A stretch of 64,000 bases of DNA. Source: Nitzschia sp. pyKryTriq1. Its lineage: Eukaryota > Bacillariophyta > Bacillariophyceae > Bacillariales > Bacillariaceae. Below the pieces are notes generated by a model, which did not search any database, was not told the origin of the DNA, and saw nothing but the letters and a program-made list of their open reading frames with translations. How positions within the stretch are numbered: position 1 is the first letter of the stretch; each line of letters opens with the position of its first letter. Of the stretch, positions 11,052 through 22,900 are shown piece after piece. The stretch lies in NCBI GenBank assembly GCA_956465555.1, contig OY101121.1, positions 2,132,722-2,196,721 of the forward strand, given 5' to 3'. Position numbers and translations under genes: made by a program.

Positions 11052-13846
11052 TTATTGCGTCATTGTCGTAGAAGATGACGAAGAAGAAAGCAATTTCCAT
11101 TGGGCGTCGACATAGAATCGCAACTCTTCATTGGCCTTGACATTGTCCGTGTACAGCTTGTCCAGTCCATAAATACCGGCCTTGACATGAGTCTTCGAAT
11201 AATGCTCCTGTGTCTTTTCTTGGTTGGCACGATCGTCCGCATCGGGCAAATCTGTAGCGGCCACCACCACGTTGCGATCCAACAAGGTGAAGCGATGAGC
11301 TCCCATCTGCAAAGCAAGCAAGCGAGCGAGCAAAAGTGCAAGTTTAGCCTAGTGAGAAAACACTTATGCAATCGTCTTTTGTGACGCGTCCCGCGCACCA
11401 TGTCTGTTGTCACCACGTTCTTTGTATAGTACTCATACTTACATCCCATTTGTTTTGATGCAAAATAATAGTTTTTCCCGGAATCCGCGCGCTTGGTCGA
11501 TCGTCTGGTCCAATGACAAAGTCGGTGCCCTTTTCTAGCGCCGCCTTTTTGGAAGATTCCCATATGTCAATTTCCCCCGCTTCAAAGGGCGTTTGTCCGT
11601 GTCTCCCCAAGACTTTATTGACCATGGCACCCAAAATGCACGGCCCGGCCGTAAAGAGCGTATCAAAAGCGTGCAAAACACTCAATTCGGGATCGGGACA
11701 AAACAAATGATCGACGTCGACACTGGTGAATCGATTTCGAACATTGTTGACGACCGTTTCAATGACTTTGGCCAAAAAGGGATGTCCTGGAGCGGCAGCG
11801 ATAAAGCCGTTCCACAAGCACATGCGATGATTGATGGGAGTTCCCGGTTCGTCTTGAGGGACCATGAAGCCTACGTCATTGGCTACTGCCAAATCCAAAT
11901 TGGCCTCCAACATGATATCCATATCTGCATAGACTCCTCCGTGAATGAGTAGGACACAATAGCGGAACAAATCGGCCTTGAAAGCTCCCGGCCTCAAAGC
12001 ATCATACGCTTGGCGGATCTCTGGAGGAAAGTGAGTCGACAAAAAGTTGACTGACTCGTCATCCGTATAAAACTTGTATTCCCATCCCGATTGTTTGAAG
12101 GATTCAATCAGTCGACTCATGTTGGGATACTTTTCGGGTGTGACGTCTTCAAACCACGTTTGATGGACAATCCTGGGAATCAATCTGGATGGATCACGGG
12201 CATAGAGGGGCGGTCGCACGGTCAATGATTTGGTAATGAACTTTTCTTCCACAGGAATATGACAAAGCGTTTTGCAATAGCACGGACAGGCACTGGCACA
12301 CTTATGACAATCGGCCCCCCTCTTGTCCCTCAAACAGTCGCTACATTTCACATCCGAGGGGAGACAATCATTCTGTAATAAAATCTCAAAGAAGTTGGGT
12401 GTCAATCGCGGTGTCGTGTCCCCTTCTGGCAGCGAATGAACGACTTCTCTAACGCTAGAAATAAAAGGCAGATCCTCTTCTTCGTAGTGTCCCGCTTCGG
12501 CATTGAAGGGCGTGGGAAGGTGGTTGACATCCGGTAGAATTTGATAGGGCAGCATCAAATGCTTGGTCATCATAACTGGTGCGTGTCCAATGGGATCCAC
12601 AATACTGCAGCAAAATCCATTGGGTTCGGGACAATTTTGCGTCAACCTGCACATACGGAATAAGAAGAAGACGATGATTCATTCGTTCGAGTATTGTTTT
12701 TTGTGAGATGATTCGAAAATCGACATACACTTGCTCGGCATCATCATCTTCATCGACTGACTGACTGACTGACTGACTATATGACTAACTGACTTACCGA
12801 TAGCTTTGAAGCGCATAGGTAGAAATGGGCGCAGTTGCAGGACGTCCTCCTAGCGGCTCAATCGTACACGAATGTTGCAACAGGAACCATCGCTGCTCTC
12901 CGGCGGCCCCTGCCACCACCCCCAAGGTCAACGTTGCCACTCCCGAATCCACCGCAATCAAATCATACAATGACTTGGGCAACAAGGTTGGATTGGACAC
13001 CAACGTTTCGATACGGGTAGTAATCAGAATGTCCAACATTTGTTGTGCCAACTTTCGGTTGACCGTATTGGCATTCGCGGGATGCAAATACAACAAGGCG
13101 CCATGAATACTCGAGGGTAAGAACCCATCATTCAAGACGGCAATATTATTTGATTTTGATTTCCCACCAGCAGGATCATGAATTCCATCCAGGACATGCT
13201 CCAGCGTATCCATCAAGACACTCGAAGTCGCATCGATAAACAATCCACTGCTGGTTTCCAAAAAGCCACAATATTTCAAGACTTCCAATGCCAAATGAGG
13301 TTGTTGTGCTTGAAGTAAAGCTTCCACCCGTTCCGAGGCACCTGGAACATTCTTGACAAAGCTAGGAAGAGGATTTTGATGTACATTCAATGGAACCGCC
13401 TCGATTCTCAATGGCGACGACGTTGTTGTTGTTGTTGTTGTTGCAGTCGCAAGTTCATGTTGAAATTTGCGTAGCATGGAAGTGGGGAAAACCGTGGCAT
13501 CGTACATGACACGTACGGGAACACTACTATCACCACCACCACCACCACCATCATCACCACCGATAATACCACTACTGGATGTTGACGTGAGTACGCGGCT
13601 AGTAGTAGTACCAGTACCAGTACCAGTACCAGAAGCACTCGTGCTTGTGAAGGAGTTCCAAGCGGAAGAAGACGAAGAAATCAAAGCATCACTGAGCATC
13701 ATCTTTGGATTCGAAACCACCACCGCTAGGATCAGAACCATCATAACGGCCATCACCACCAATATCATGACTCCCAGCCGTAGCATCGTCGAGATCATGC
13801 CAGTGTTCTTTTTATCATTGGACTTGGAATGTGTTCGAAGCTCCAT
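11052..13846 (-). CDS. Type II membrane glycosyltransferase with DXD motif (OCH1/GT32-like)
   Basis: Three exons (13846-12798, 12646-11443, 11306-11052) give 835 residues. A short basic tail is followed by a Met/Val-rich signal anchor (about residues 20-45), the layout of Golgi glycosyltransferases. A low-complexity stem and a first luminal region of about 300 residues of unknown function come next. A Cys-rich patch (DCLRDKRGADCHKC) precedes the catalytic domain. That domain begins PRIVHQTWFEDVTPEKYPN and contains KADLFRYCVLLIHGGVYADM with DXD at D591-D593, the metal/nucleotide-sugar site of the Gly_transf_sug family. The tail LHQNKWDMGAHRF reads across intron 2 and ends in poly-Ser. It would add hexose to glycoproteins or glycolipids in the Golgi. 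Donor sugar and acceptor cannot be told. Confidence 0.8.
12755..12797. repeat. (GACT)n tetranucleotide repeat in intron 1
   Basis: Five to six GACT units decay into related tetramers just inside the donor of intron 1 of the glycosyltransferase gene. The same tetramer, expanded, lies in the leader of the neighbouring ankyrin-WW gene. Confidence 0.8.
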
Positions 13847-14821
13847 CGTTCGTTATAAGTTCGTTCCTCCTCTTCTTTTGTCTTGCTTTGCTCTGTTTTG
13901 GTTTCAATCGACTAATTATGCGGTAGACGAGAACAAGGGCTGGCTTGCTTTTCAAAGATACTGTCTGTAGCAACGTTGCTACCGGACAGGGTATGGTGAA
14001 TCTTATGGTTGTTATTGCTGTGGTTTGCTGTTTGTAAGTTTTGTTTCCATCGTCCATCGTGCATGGATACCATACAGTACCTGGTACCGGCGACAAATCA
14101 CCATCGATCATCACGACCACCACACCACCATCATTGGGCACCGACCGTGGTCGTGGGGACGCTCGCTCCGCGTAATTTGAGATAATCTGCGTACAAAAGC
14201 ACGAACGAGACAAGTCACGCCACAATCGGGCCAAACGATACACATGAAGGAAGGCACGTTCAACGGTCAAATATGTGTGGATACGTACGGCGGTCAGAGC
14301 AGGCGGTCGGAAAACCACTTCTCATCTTGCGTCATCGTCGTCATCGTCATGCATGCATGCAGGCGATGCATCGCCCGCGCGCGCACGCCCATCGATGTCT
14401 CTTTCTCGTCATCACATCGCATTATGCACTGCGTGCTCTGCTTCATCCAGCCCGTGGTGGGTTTTTGCCCTCCAATCATGCTTTTGCTCTGCGTTATTTT
14501 GCTTGAGCTTTATTTTGTGGCATTTGTTTTTCACCTATCACCTTCTCTCATCTTGTCTTGTGACCGCTTGCGATTGTTGCTTGACTAGTAGTAGAACCCA
14601 CGTGACTGTTTGATTCCTTGTTTCATTCATTCAATCAATCAGCCATTAGGTCATCGCAAAGGGGATCAATCGCCTTGCAGTGCACAAAGTACTCACGAAA
14701 CGCACCGAGAGAGAGAGAGAGAGAGATCCTCGTAGTCTACAGTAGTCAGTCAGCCAGTCATTCATCAAGTCAGTCAGTCAGTCAGTCAGTCAGTCAGTCA
14801 GTCAGTCATTGTTATCATATC
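13847..14821. other. Divergent intergenic region with microsatellites
   Basis: This separates the starts of the glycosyltransferase (-) and ankyrin-WW (+) genes and should hold both promoters. Reading frames here are short and overlapping, with no recognisable product. A GA repeat lies near 14709-14725 and an AGTC array directly upstream of the ATG at 14822. GCATGCATGCA and CGCGCGCGCA words occur near 14350-14390. Confidence 0.45.
14750..14812 (+). repeat. (AGTC)n array in the 5' leader of the ankyrin-WW gene
   Basis: AGTCAGTC units run nearly without interruption to about ten bases before the ATG at 14822. The frame stays open through it, which makes an upstream start possible, but coding of Ser-Gln-Ser-Val repeats looks accidental. 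Confidence 0.85.
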
Positions 14822-17560
14822 ATGTTTCAGTGGGCCCAATCCACCTTTGACAAACTGTCCCAGACAGTCGCCCCTCCTCCCGAGGATGGACCCGCCCGTT
14901 TTGCCTACCTCGTCCAGCGCGGCGAAGAAGATGCTGCCATGGGTTGTATTGCCAGTATGGATCCCGTATATACGGTCGTCAATCAAGCCAAGGGACAATA
15001 TCCGATCCACTTGGCCTGCCAGTATTCTTGTATGAGACTCCTTCAGCTCTTACTCAACCAGCCGGGAATGAACATTGGACAAACCGATTTGAATGGCAAC
15101 ACTCCGTTGCATTACGCCAGCATGTCCACTGAGCCCAATGGTTTGGAGGTCGTCAAGCTCCTGATTGGGACGTTTGGTACGAGTATCGTGTTGGCCAAGA
15201 ATGCGCAAGGCGAAACACCGTACGATGTCGCTACCAAGAATACGATTCGTCAACATTTATTGCCGATTCAATTGCAAGCGGAAACGCAAATTGCTTTGGA
15301 TAATGGAGGACAAGGATTACCTCCCGGAATTGATATGGGAGGCCTTCGGATTCATAATCCATCCATTGCACCACCACCCACCTTTGGGGGAGGAGGAGGA
15401 GGATTAGGAGGAACGCCCGGACAACAGCAACAGCAACCACTGCAAATGGGTGGCGGCCCACCTGGACCTGGTGGGATTCCTGGAATGCCACCACCAGGAG
15501 CAGGTGCTGGTATTGGTATTGGATCCCCAGCAGCGCCACCCAACATGCCAGCTCCACACTTGTTTGGAACACCCAGTCCTTCGCAGCCTCATCGTTCCAC
15601 AGCGACCGCGTCGGCTCCGTCTCCATCACCGCAGCAACAGCAGCAGGAACTGCAGGCTTCCGATTCGTCCTCTGCTCGAGGAAAATCACACGAATATTCA
15701 CGAGTGGGATCGTCATCCGCGGCCATGTCAGGAGTTGGAAAATACCGCGCCGATGGATTCCATTCGTCCAGTAGTGATGTCTCCTTGCAACGAAAATATG
15801 GACATGCGACTGTTTCGAATAGTAGTTACGGAGGACGCACCATTGCTCCACCACCGTCGTCGGGAAATGGTTCTCTGGGGGCGGCCATCATGGCCCAAAA
15901 TAATAACAACAGTAGTGGTGTGAATGGAGGAGGAGGAGGAACTCCTTCTCCATCCAGTGGAGGTGGTCCCAATCCCTTTTCGGCGGGAGGTGCTGCAGGA
16001 GGACGAGGACGATATGGAGCCTTGAATGGACGTTCACGCTATGTCACCTATGGACAAGTGGCGACAAGTCCTGCTGCTGCTACTGCCGCTCCGGGATATG
16101 GAGCCTATCCAGCCACGGCTCCTGTTGGCGGCAATGTGTCGTTGTTTACTCCAGGAGGAGGAGGAGGAATAGCCGCCGCCACTTCTCCCTCCTCTTATGG
16201 GGCAACGCCTACGTCTCATTCGGCACCGACCAGTGCGGGAGCACCCTCCTTGTCTGCGACTTCCACACCTACGACTCCTTACATGCCACCTCCTCCGTAT
16301 CAGTCGCACAATTATGAGCAGCAGCAGCAGCAGCAGGGGGCGACAACGACGATGCACCACCAAAATTCAGCCAACATGGCCGATGCCCAAGCCCAAGATA
16401 TTTTTGCGGCGCCCTCTCCTCAAAAAGAATCAGTACATGCTGCTGCTGCTGCTGTCGAACCATCTCCAGCAGTAGCCAGCAACTACACTGCAGAATCTGT
16501 GAATATGAACATGAATACGACAACACCAGCAACAGCAGCTGCAACGACGACGACGGATGAAAGTGCCGATTGGGTGGAAACGGTAGATCCTTCCAGTGGT
16601 CAAACGTATTACTACAACACGGTGACGCATGAAACCTCGTGGGAAAAGCCTACGGATAATGGTGTTGCCAGCACTCATACCGGTGGCACTAATCCATTGG
16701 CCGATAATTGGGTGGAAACGGTCGATCCCAGCAGCGGGCTAACCTACTATTACAATAGTGTCACGCACGAAACGTCATGGGAAAAGCCAGCATTGGCTGC
16801 GAGTACTACTACAACTACTACAACAACTACTACACCGGAAGCTGAGGTTACCACCACCACAGCAGCAGCAGCAGCAGCAGCCAGTAGCGAAGTGACGACT
16901 CCCATCACACCTGCTCCAGTCTCTGCTTCCGACGCCTTTTCCGCTCCATCGCCATCCGCAGCTGATGCCTTTGGTGCACCACCTCCCTTCGAGACATCGA
17001 CGTCTCCAACCGCAGAAGCAGCATTCGAATCGTCGGCTCCAACACCAGCGCCGGTCTGCGCCTCGGATGCCTTTTTGGCTCCAGCACCTTCCGCGGTCGA
17101 TGCGTTTGTTGCTCCACCGCCCAATACAGAGGTGATGACGACGACGATGACGACTCCAGTCTTCGGGGGAGCACATCAACGGTCCATTAGCGCAGACGAA
17201 CTCTTTGCGGAGGATCCACCCACGAGTGAAAATGCGGGTGTTGGAGATGAAAACGATACTACCCCCGTGGCAGTCACTCCCCAGAAGGCAGAACCATCCC
17301 ACAGTACAGAGCAACAGCAACAAGAACACGAGGCAGTAGATGGAGATGGGTTGATGGACGATGTTCCCTTGTCTCCCACTTCGCAGCAGCAGCAACAACA
17401 ACAACAGCCGCGGCCCGAAACGACTACTGCGCCTGCCAATGGGGAGCTCGTGCCTCCGTTGGGCCACACCGGCAATGCTCCCACAAACGACAGCGGTGCC
17501 GACTCACTCTTTGCCGCCATTGGTATGCCACCCCCGCCATTTTCGGCACGAAAACGATAG
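14822..17560 (+). CDS. Ankyrin-repeat and twin WW-domain scaffold protein
   Basis: A single exon encodes 912 residues from MFQWAQSTFDKL. I place the start at 14822 because the region upstream is a tetranucleotide array. Residues about 40-140 contain ankyrin repeats (GQYPIHLACQ, then NGNTPLHYASM, then AQGETPYDVA). Two WW domains follow at about 584 and 630, both WVETVDPSSGxTYYYN followed by THETSWEKP. They are almost identical to each other, indicating a tandem duplication. WW domains bind proline-rich peptides. The remainder is disordered and rich in Pro, Gly, Gln, Ala and Thr runs, including its own PPPPY-type stretch (MPPPPYQSHNYE), which could be bound by its own WW domains. No catalytic domain is seen. 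A scaffold role is inferred. Confidence 0.8.
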   Translation: MFQWAQSTFDKLSQTVAPPPEDGPARFAYLVQRGEEDAAMGCIASMDPVYTVVNQAKGQYPIHLACQYSCMRLLQLLLNQPGMNIGQTDLNGNTPLHYASMSTEPNGLEVVKLLIGTFGTSIVLAKNAQGETPYDVATKNTIRQHLLPIQLQAETQIALDNGGQGLPPGIDMGGLRIHNPSIAPPPTFGGGGGGLGGTPGQQQQQPLQMGGGPPGPGGIPGMPPPGAGAGIGIGSPAAPPNMPAPHLFGTPSPSQPHRSTATASAPSPSPQQQQQELQASDSSSARGKSHEYSRVGSSSAAMSGVGKYRADGFHSSSSDVSLQRKYGHATVSNSSYGGRTIAPPPSSGNGSLGAAIMAQNNNNSSGVNGGGGGTPSPSSGGGPNPFSAGGAAGGRGRYGALNGRSRYVTYGQVATSPAAATAAPGYGAYPATAPVGGNVSLFTPGGGGGIAAATSPSSYGATPTSHSAPTSAGAPSLSATSTPTTPYMPPPPYQSHNYEQQQQQQGATTTMHHQNSANMADAQAQDIFAAPSPQKESVHAAAAAVEPSPAVASNYTAESVNMNMNTTTPATAAATTTTDESADWVETVDPSSGQTYYYNTVTHETSWEKPTDNGVASTHTGGTNPLADNWVETVDPSSGLTYYYNSVTHETSWEKPALAASTTTTTTTTTTPEAEVTTTTAAAAAAASSEVTTPITPAPVSASDAFSAPSPSAADAFGAPPPFETSTSPTAEAAFESSAPTPAPVCASDAFLAPAPSAVDAFVAPPPNTEVMTTTMTTPVFGGAHQRSISADELFAEDPPTSENAGVGDENDTTPVAVTPQKAEPSHSTEQQQQEHEAVDGDGLMDDVPLSPTSQQQQQQQQPRPETTTAPANGELVPPLGHTGNAPTNDSGADSLFAAIGMPPPPFSARKR

Positions 17561-17688
17561 AATCATGAATGCATGAAACAATTTATGACTGAATGATTGA
17601 AGCTATACTGTTGGTTAATTGTAATTCTACTACTTCTACTGTTTTAGAAAGAGTGGTAGACATTATTTCAGATACGCATAATCTAGAG

Positions 17689-19373
17689 CTACAAATTCCC
17701 TTCTTCTAACCATCGAACCAATTCTTCCACCATTGTCGCCGTTTGCTGATAGGCGAGTCGTTCCTTGGACGCCTCAGGGCCCAAAATATCTTCGGCTCGC
17801 AGAGCCAAATCTAGCGGTGGGGCCATTAGAGGCGTAATGTGACTCCCTTCCAAAGTCTTGCGTTGCAGTGCAATGTCCACCATGGGTCGTCTCATCCGTG
17901 TAATACTTTCTGCCTCCTTTAACAATTCTTCCAGTTCGTTGGATTCATCAATGGAATCGTCCGTAAATTCTAGAATCAAGGTCCGCCGGGCCCGATAAGC
18001 CTTGCGTGCCGCCACTCGAGTCGCCGCAGGAGTAGGTACAAAGTCCCGAGCACCCACTGATACCTGTTTTTGATTTTGATTTTGATTTTGTTGTTGTTGT
18101 TGTTGGGAATACAAAGTTCGACGAGATGCCAAGGATGCCAGCTAGCAGCGTGAGTGGTACGTGAGTTGGTCAACAACAAGCAACACAGCCTTTTTCTAGA
18201 CTCGAGTGTATGAAATGATGAATATGTGTATCATCATCCAATCATTCGAAGAAATTAGATGGACGTACCTCATCCACCAATTTGGGTATTTGTTCAAAAC
18301 TGTGTACGGCTTGATTCAATATTGCCAATATACCCGCATCGGAAAGAGCCGACACGGACGGTTGAACAAATTGATGGACGGCCTCTCGAATCTCTGGAGG
18401 AATTTTCTGTTTGGGCGCCCACGGAGTCAAGGCTTGTTGCACCTCTTCCAACAATTCGTCCGAAGGCAATTCACCTAAAACAATAAATACAAAATGATAG
18501 TGTGTATACATCAAAGCAAAATATGGTGAATGATGAGTCGTCGTCCGCTGTTTTCATTCATTCAAGTTGCGATAAGAGTTCGTTCGTTCGGTCGTTCGTA
18601 CCTTCGGTCGCCGCCTTGGCCACCTGCAAATATAATCGCAAAAGTTCATTGCTCGTGGCAGTTTTGGTGGCATTACTGGTGGAAATGGAAGTGAAAAAGG
18701 GAGCGAATACTTCTTCGAAGAACGGCACTGCTTCGGTGACAGGTTTATTATTGAAACTCATCAAGGCATTGGCAGCCCGCGGGGTGTCGGGAAACAAGGA
18801 AGTAATCAAGAGTTGCAAGAGGGCCCCACAGGAATGCCCGATGCCTACCACCGGCAAAGCTCCGTATTGACGAGCGATCGAAGGAGCCATATTTTCAAAT
18901 TTGGTAATGACTTCATCACACGTTTGTAAATGATCAAAGGAAAGTTGGTAGGGAGTGGCGACGACCAAAAATCCCTTGTCGGCGAGACGCTCCAGCATGT
19001 AGCGATAGGTAATGTGGGGGGACGCGCCCACCAAAGCACCTCCCAAAAAATGCAGGACCGCTCGGGGTACGTCCTCAGTAGAGGGTGGTCTCAAGACCCA
19101 GTTTCCGTGTACATATTCCCAGGCCCCAACCTTTCCCACCGGTGGAGGTGTTCGAACAGAAGAAGAAGTGCCCGCGGATCTCGTTCCGGCAGCACTCGCT
19201 GTGGCCGTCATGGACAACGCAGAGGGCGTAGGAGGTGAAGAATCATCCGATGACGAGAGTTTGTTGTGTGAGAGTACTAGTATTCTTTCAGCCGAGAAGC
19301 AAGTGGCCGAGGGGACGAGGAAACCTCCTATCACCAGAAGAAGAAACGCTATAAAAGTCGGCGCTTTCACCAT
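17689..19373 (-). CDS. Plastid-targeted DUF1350-type alpha/beta hydrolase
   Basis: Three exons (19373-18602, 18474-18269, 18141-17689) give 476 residues. The N-terminus MVKAPTFIAFLLLVIGGFLV then PSATCFSAE is a signal peptide followed by an A-x-F motif, the bipartite import signal of diatom plastids. An upstream in-frame ATG at 19424 would add 17 basic residues. The core (LHFLGGALVGASPHITYRYM and GFLVVATPY, then GIGHSCGALLQLLI) matches the DUF1350 family of cyanobacteria and plastids, with GHSCG in the place of the nucleophile elbow. The catalytic role in that family is not established as far as I know. The C-terminal 150 residues, with a Gln-Asn run, are helical and diatom-specific in appearance. 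It converges on the ankyrin-WW gene. Confidence 0.8.
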
Positions 19374-19971
19374 GCTTCGCTGTGAGATCGGTCGTTTGCA
19401 AATGGAATGATTCTTCGGCATCATCGAATCGACCAAGAATTCTTGTCTGTCGTGTTGAAAAATATGAGGGGTATAGAAAATGGAGATGCTGCGTTTTCTA
19501 CCAAGACTGCGTAACGTGTGAGTAACGACGAGGATAAGGTTGTGGACGATTGATGTATGTGCTGGTCCCAAGTACCTCATCGTCGGAAGACAACATCAAC
19601 AGCGAGAAAGTACAGTAGTTGTGCTTCCACTACTCGTAAAATAATTGACTACATATTACCGGTACACGTACAAGTAGAAGCCAGTGATGAGTCAGCGTGA
19701 CCTATTCGACTGGAGGGAGCCAACTTTTTCGCTTTTTCTTATTGAGGTTGGGCGGAGGACAGGCCGCGATCTTTTCTCCATGGTGGTCAGTCGTCATATC
19801 CGGGTTTCCTATTCAAGTCGACATTGCTGAGATTCCTTTACTGGTCTACTACAGTAATACTACTAGTAGAGAGAACTATGTTACCGGTACTGTACGTGTA
19901 GGCCAAAAGTGGCACTACCGCTGGTAGGATGCAAGGTTGTAGTAGACTACACGTCTACCTCCAAAGAGTCG
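19374..19971. other. Intergenic region with TACCGGTA words
   Basis: This lies upstream of the DUF1350 gene and downstream of the coiled-coil gene. No gene is seen. TACCGGTA and GTACGTG-type words occur near 19656-19670 and 19855-19925. Confidence 0.4.
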
Positions 19972-22900
19972 TCAAATGTCTCCCACCGTTTCTTCGTCGT
20001 CGCTCGCAGTAAGGTCAACGTCATCGTCAGTATCAATATCTTCCGCTTGCTCCAACGAATCATCGTCATGATGATTATCGTCGCCATCATTCGCTTCGTC
20101 TTCTTCTCCGCCCTTGAGTGACACTGTTTCCACTAGGCCGTCCTCGTCTTCGCTGGCGTTGTCCGATTCGGCCTTGGGATCTCTGTCCACAGATCCTTCT
20201 TCATCATCGCCTGCTTGTTGTCCGTCGGCTTTTTGTTCTCCTGCGTCTATATCCGCGCATCCTTCTTTACCAGCTGCTTGTTCGATGGGTTCTTGGTCGT
20301 CGGCGCTCCTATCCACGGATTCTTGTTTGTCAGCTGCTTGCGCGCTGGCTTCCTCTTCGATTTCTTTCAGCTCACTTTCAAGCTCGTCGATTTCGACCGC
20401 CGGTTGCTCGTCTTTGGAAGGGGTGGCAGGAGGAGTGTCGTCTTCGTCGGTCATCAGCTGACCAACTAGTGGAGCAGAATCAACATTTTTCTTCGAGCCA
20501 CCGAAGGGACTTAAGAAGGCGTTCCAGATAGAACCCCTTTTGGGAGTGGGAGGGGGTTCAGAAATTGAAACCCTTCGCTCCGCGGAGACAGAATCCTTCG
20601 TTTCCGCACCTGGTTCCTTCGATTCTGATTCCGGGGTGGGATCCACCTTCTCAGCGTCCACTCCAGTGGACGTTTCGCTACTCGCTTTCGGTATTCTTTG
20701 ACTAGCAAATTTGAGCATGCCTCGCACTGCAGCTTGGGCAGCTGCCTGCGCAGGGTTTTTCAACTCCCTCACTTCTTGCTCCAAGGAAGTGATCTTTTGG
20801 TCTTTCTTATCCATAATATCAACTGAATTCAATGCTTCAATCTCGATCTTCCTTTCAAGAGTCATGTTGTGCTCCTTGAGACTTCGAATTTGGCGCTTGA
20901 GCCCGGACACATAATCACCGGAATCTCTCGACATCAAACTCTTGTTCAGCTCACCAACATCCTTCTCGAGATCTTCCTGGTTCTGGCGAAGCTGCAATAG
21001 CTCTCGTTCAAGATCGGCAACGCGAACTTCAGATTTCTTCAGCTCTTTCTTGGTTGTTTCAAGCTCTTTCTTTCGTTCCTTTCTATCCTTGAGGAGTGAT
21101 ACATAATCTGCTTCTTTTCGAGCCTTGATTTCCCAGTTAAGATCAGCTATTTCTGCCTCGACTTCAAGAATCTTTGCGTCCTTCCCTTTCAGTTGTAGCT
21201 GACTTTCATAGAGAGCTTGGTCTAGCTTCTCTTGGAGCTCTCGATTTTCGGTGTCCAAAGCCGTGAGCTGGTCATTGTAGGCTTGGATCTTGGCTAATTC
21301 TTCCAAATCCTCTTCTGGGCTCTTGTTCGCCTTTCTCGGTGCAGCTGTGGGATCCTTGAGCTCGAGTTCCTTTTCGCTCAACTTCCTGTCCACCTCCGCC
21401 TTTTCCTTCATGATCCGAACCATCTCGTTTTGCATGAAGGAAATGGTCTCGTCCTTTTGCTGCATCTTCTTGGAGGTGGTGGCCTTGGTATCCTTCAATT
21501 GATGCGATAAGTTGATAATCTCCGTGTCCAAATCCTTGAGCTCGATCTTGTTTTCTTCGTGTTCTATCTTGAGACGCTGGATCTCATCTCGTTGAGACTT
21601 CGCATCGCGCTCTTTTTGCACGATCTTCTCTCGGAGTCCCGCAATTTCATTTTGCAGCCCAGCCATTGCATGATCCTTAGGATCGACGTTGTCGTCTGGT
21701 ATTGATTTCTTGAGGATTTCGTTCTGCTCCTGAAGCACGGTGCATTCTGTCTGGAGCTTCCGATTTTCTTCGTAAAGCTCCTGGATCTGCTTTTTGTTTC
21801 CTTCATGAATGGACTGAATTACCAGGTCATGCTGCTCCTGTCGATTGATATTTCGGTCAGTTTCCGCGCGCCTCAAAAGGTCATTATCTTCCTTTAGCTC
21901 TGCAATCTCCACTTGATACTCTTGGACACGTGTCTTGAGATCTGCAATGAGTTCCTTGGCATCGTCTACTTCATTCTTCTTCTCCGTCAGAGACCATTCT
22001 ATGTCTTCCTTTTCTTGACTGAGTTCTTCAACTCTTGCCTGGAGTTGTCTCAACTCTTCATTGTCGCCGCCACCAGCTTGGACTTGGTTGGATTGGTTGG
22101 ATTCTTCCTGTTCGCGTACCTTGTCCTCTAGGTCCTGGATTCGCATATCCAGCACATGCTCTCGCTCTTCTAAAGCAGCTGTTTGCATAGCAAGGCGTTC
22201 GTCGAGATCAAGTATCTCTCGTTCGCGGTCTAGCATATTCTGTTCGCGGTGGTAAAGCTCGGCCTCTCTGTCTTCGAGCTCCATTTCACGAAGATCCAAG
22301 CGCTTGATCTTCTCGTCGGCCAATCGACGCTGCATGTCATCCGCCACTTCCTTAATGGATGCTGAGCTGTGATTCGATCCTTGGGACAATTCGTCGGCAC
22401 CGTTCCTGGGACTGGAACTGGCCCTGGTCCTATGATCCCGAGGATCTGCATCTGGATCCTGATCTGCCCTTAAAGCTAATATTTCATCTTCCATATCTTT
22501 CAATTCATCCTCCATTTTGATGAATTCTTCTTCTGCTCGTTGGAGTTTGAGTTCCAAGTACTCCACCTTGTCTAGCTGGGAATCTACGGCTTCAGTAAGT
22601 TTTTTTATGAGACTATCCTTCTCCAGCACAGCGTCTTCATATTCGCCGACTTCCGCGTGCAGCTCCTTGACCTCCATTTCGTAGCGCTTGAGATCCACTT
22701 GTAGCTTCACCATGTCTGTTGATGGAGTCTCGGTGGCACGTGTCGCCAGTGCTTCCTTCAATTGCTGGCGCAGAGTTGCCGTTTCGGCTTGCAAAGCCTC
22801 ATTTTCCGCTAGCAAATCCGTTGCATCATCATCATCATAATCTCTCGACTTTCGATGGTGCCCCGAATATGCTGCTGCGACTCCAACTCCTGTTGTTGAT

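Noticed and set aside
14750-14812. Tetranucleotide array as a possible CRISPR-like array
   Set aside because: There are no unique spacers; it is a simple microsatellite in a eukaryotic leader.
14618-14821. Upstream extension of the ankyrin-WW frame (68 extra codons)
   Set aside because: It consists of a GA and AGTC microsatellite; the natural start is MFQWAQ at 14822.
15231-17520. Long minus-strand and shifted frames across the ankyrin-WW gene
   Set aside because: They mirror the Pro/Gly/Ala/Thr-rich coding sequence and have no protein-like composition.
20114-20531. Plus-strand frames over the acidic tail of the coiled-coil gene
   Set aside because: These are shadows of GAA/GAT-rich codons.
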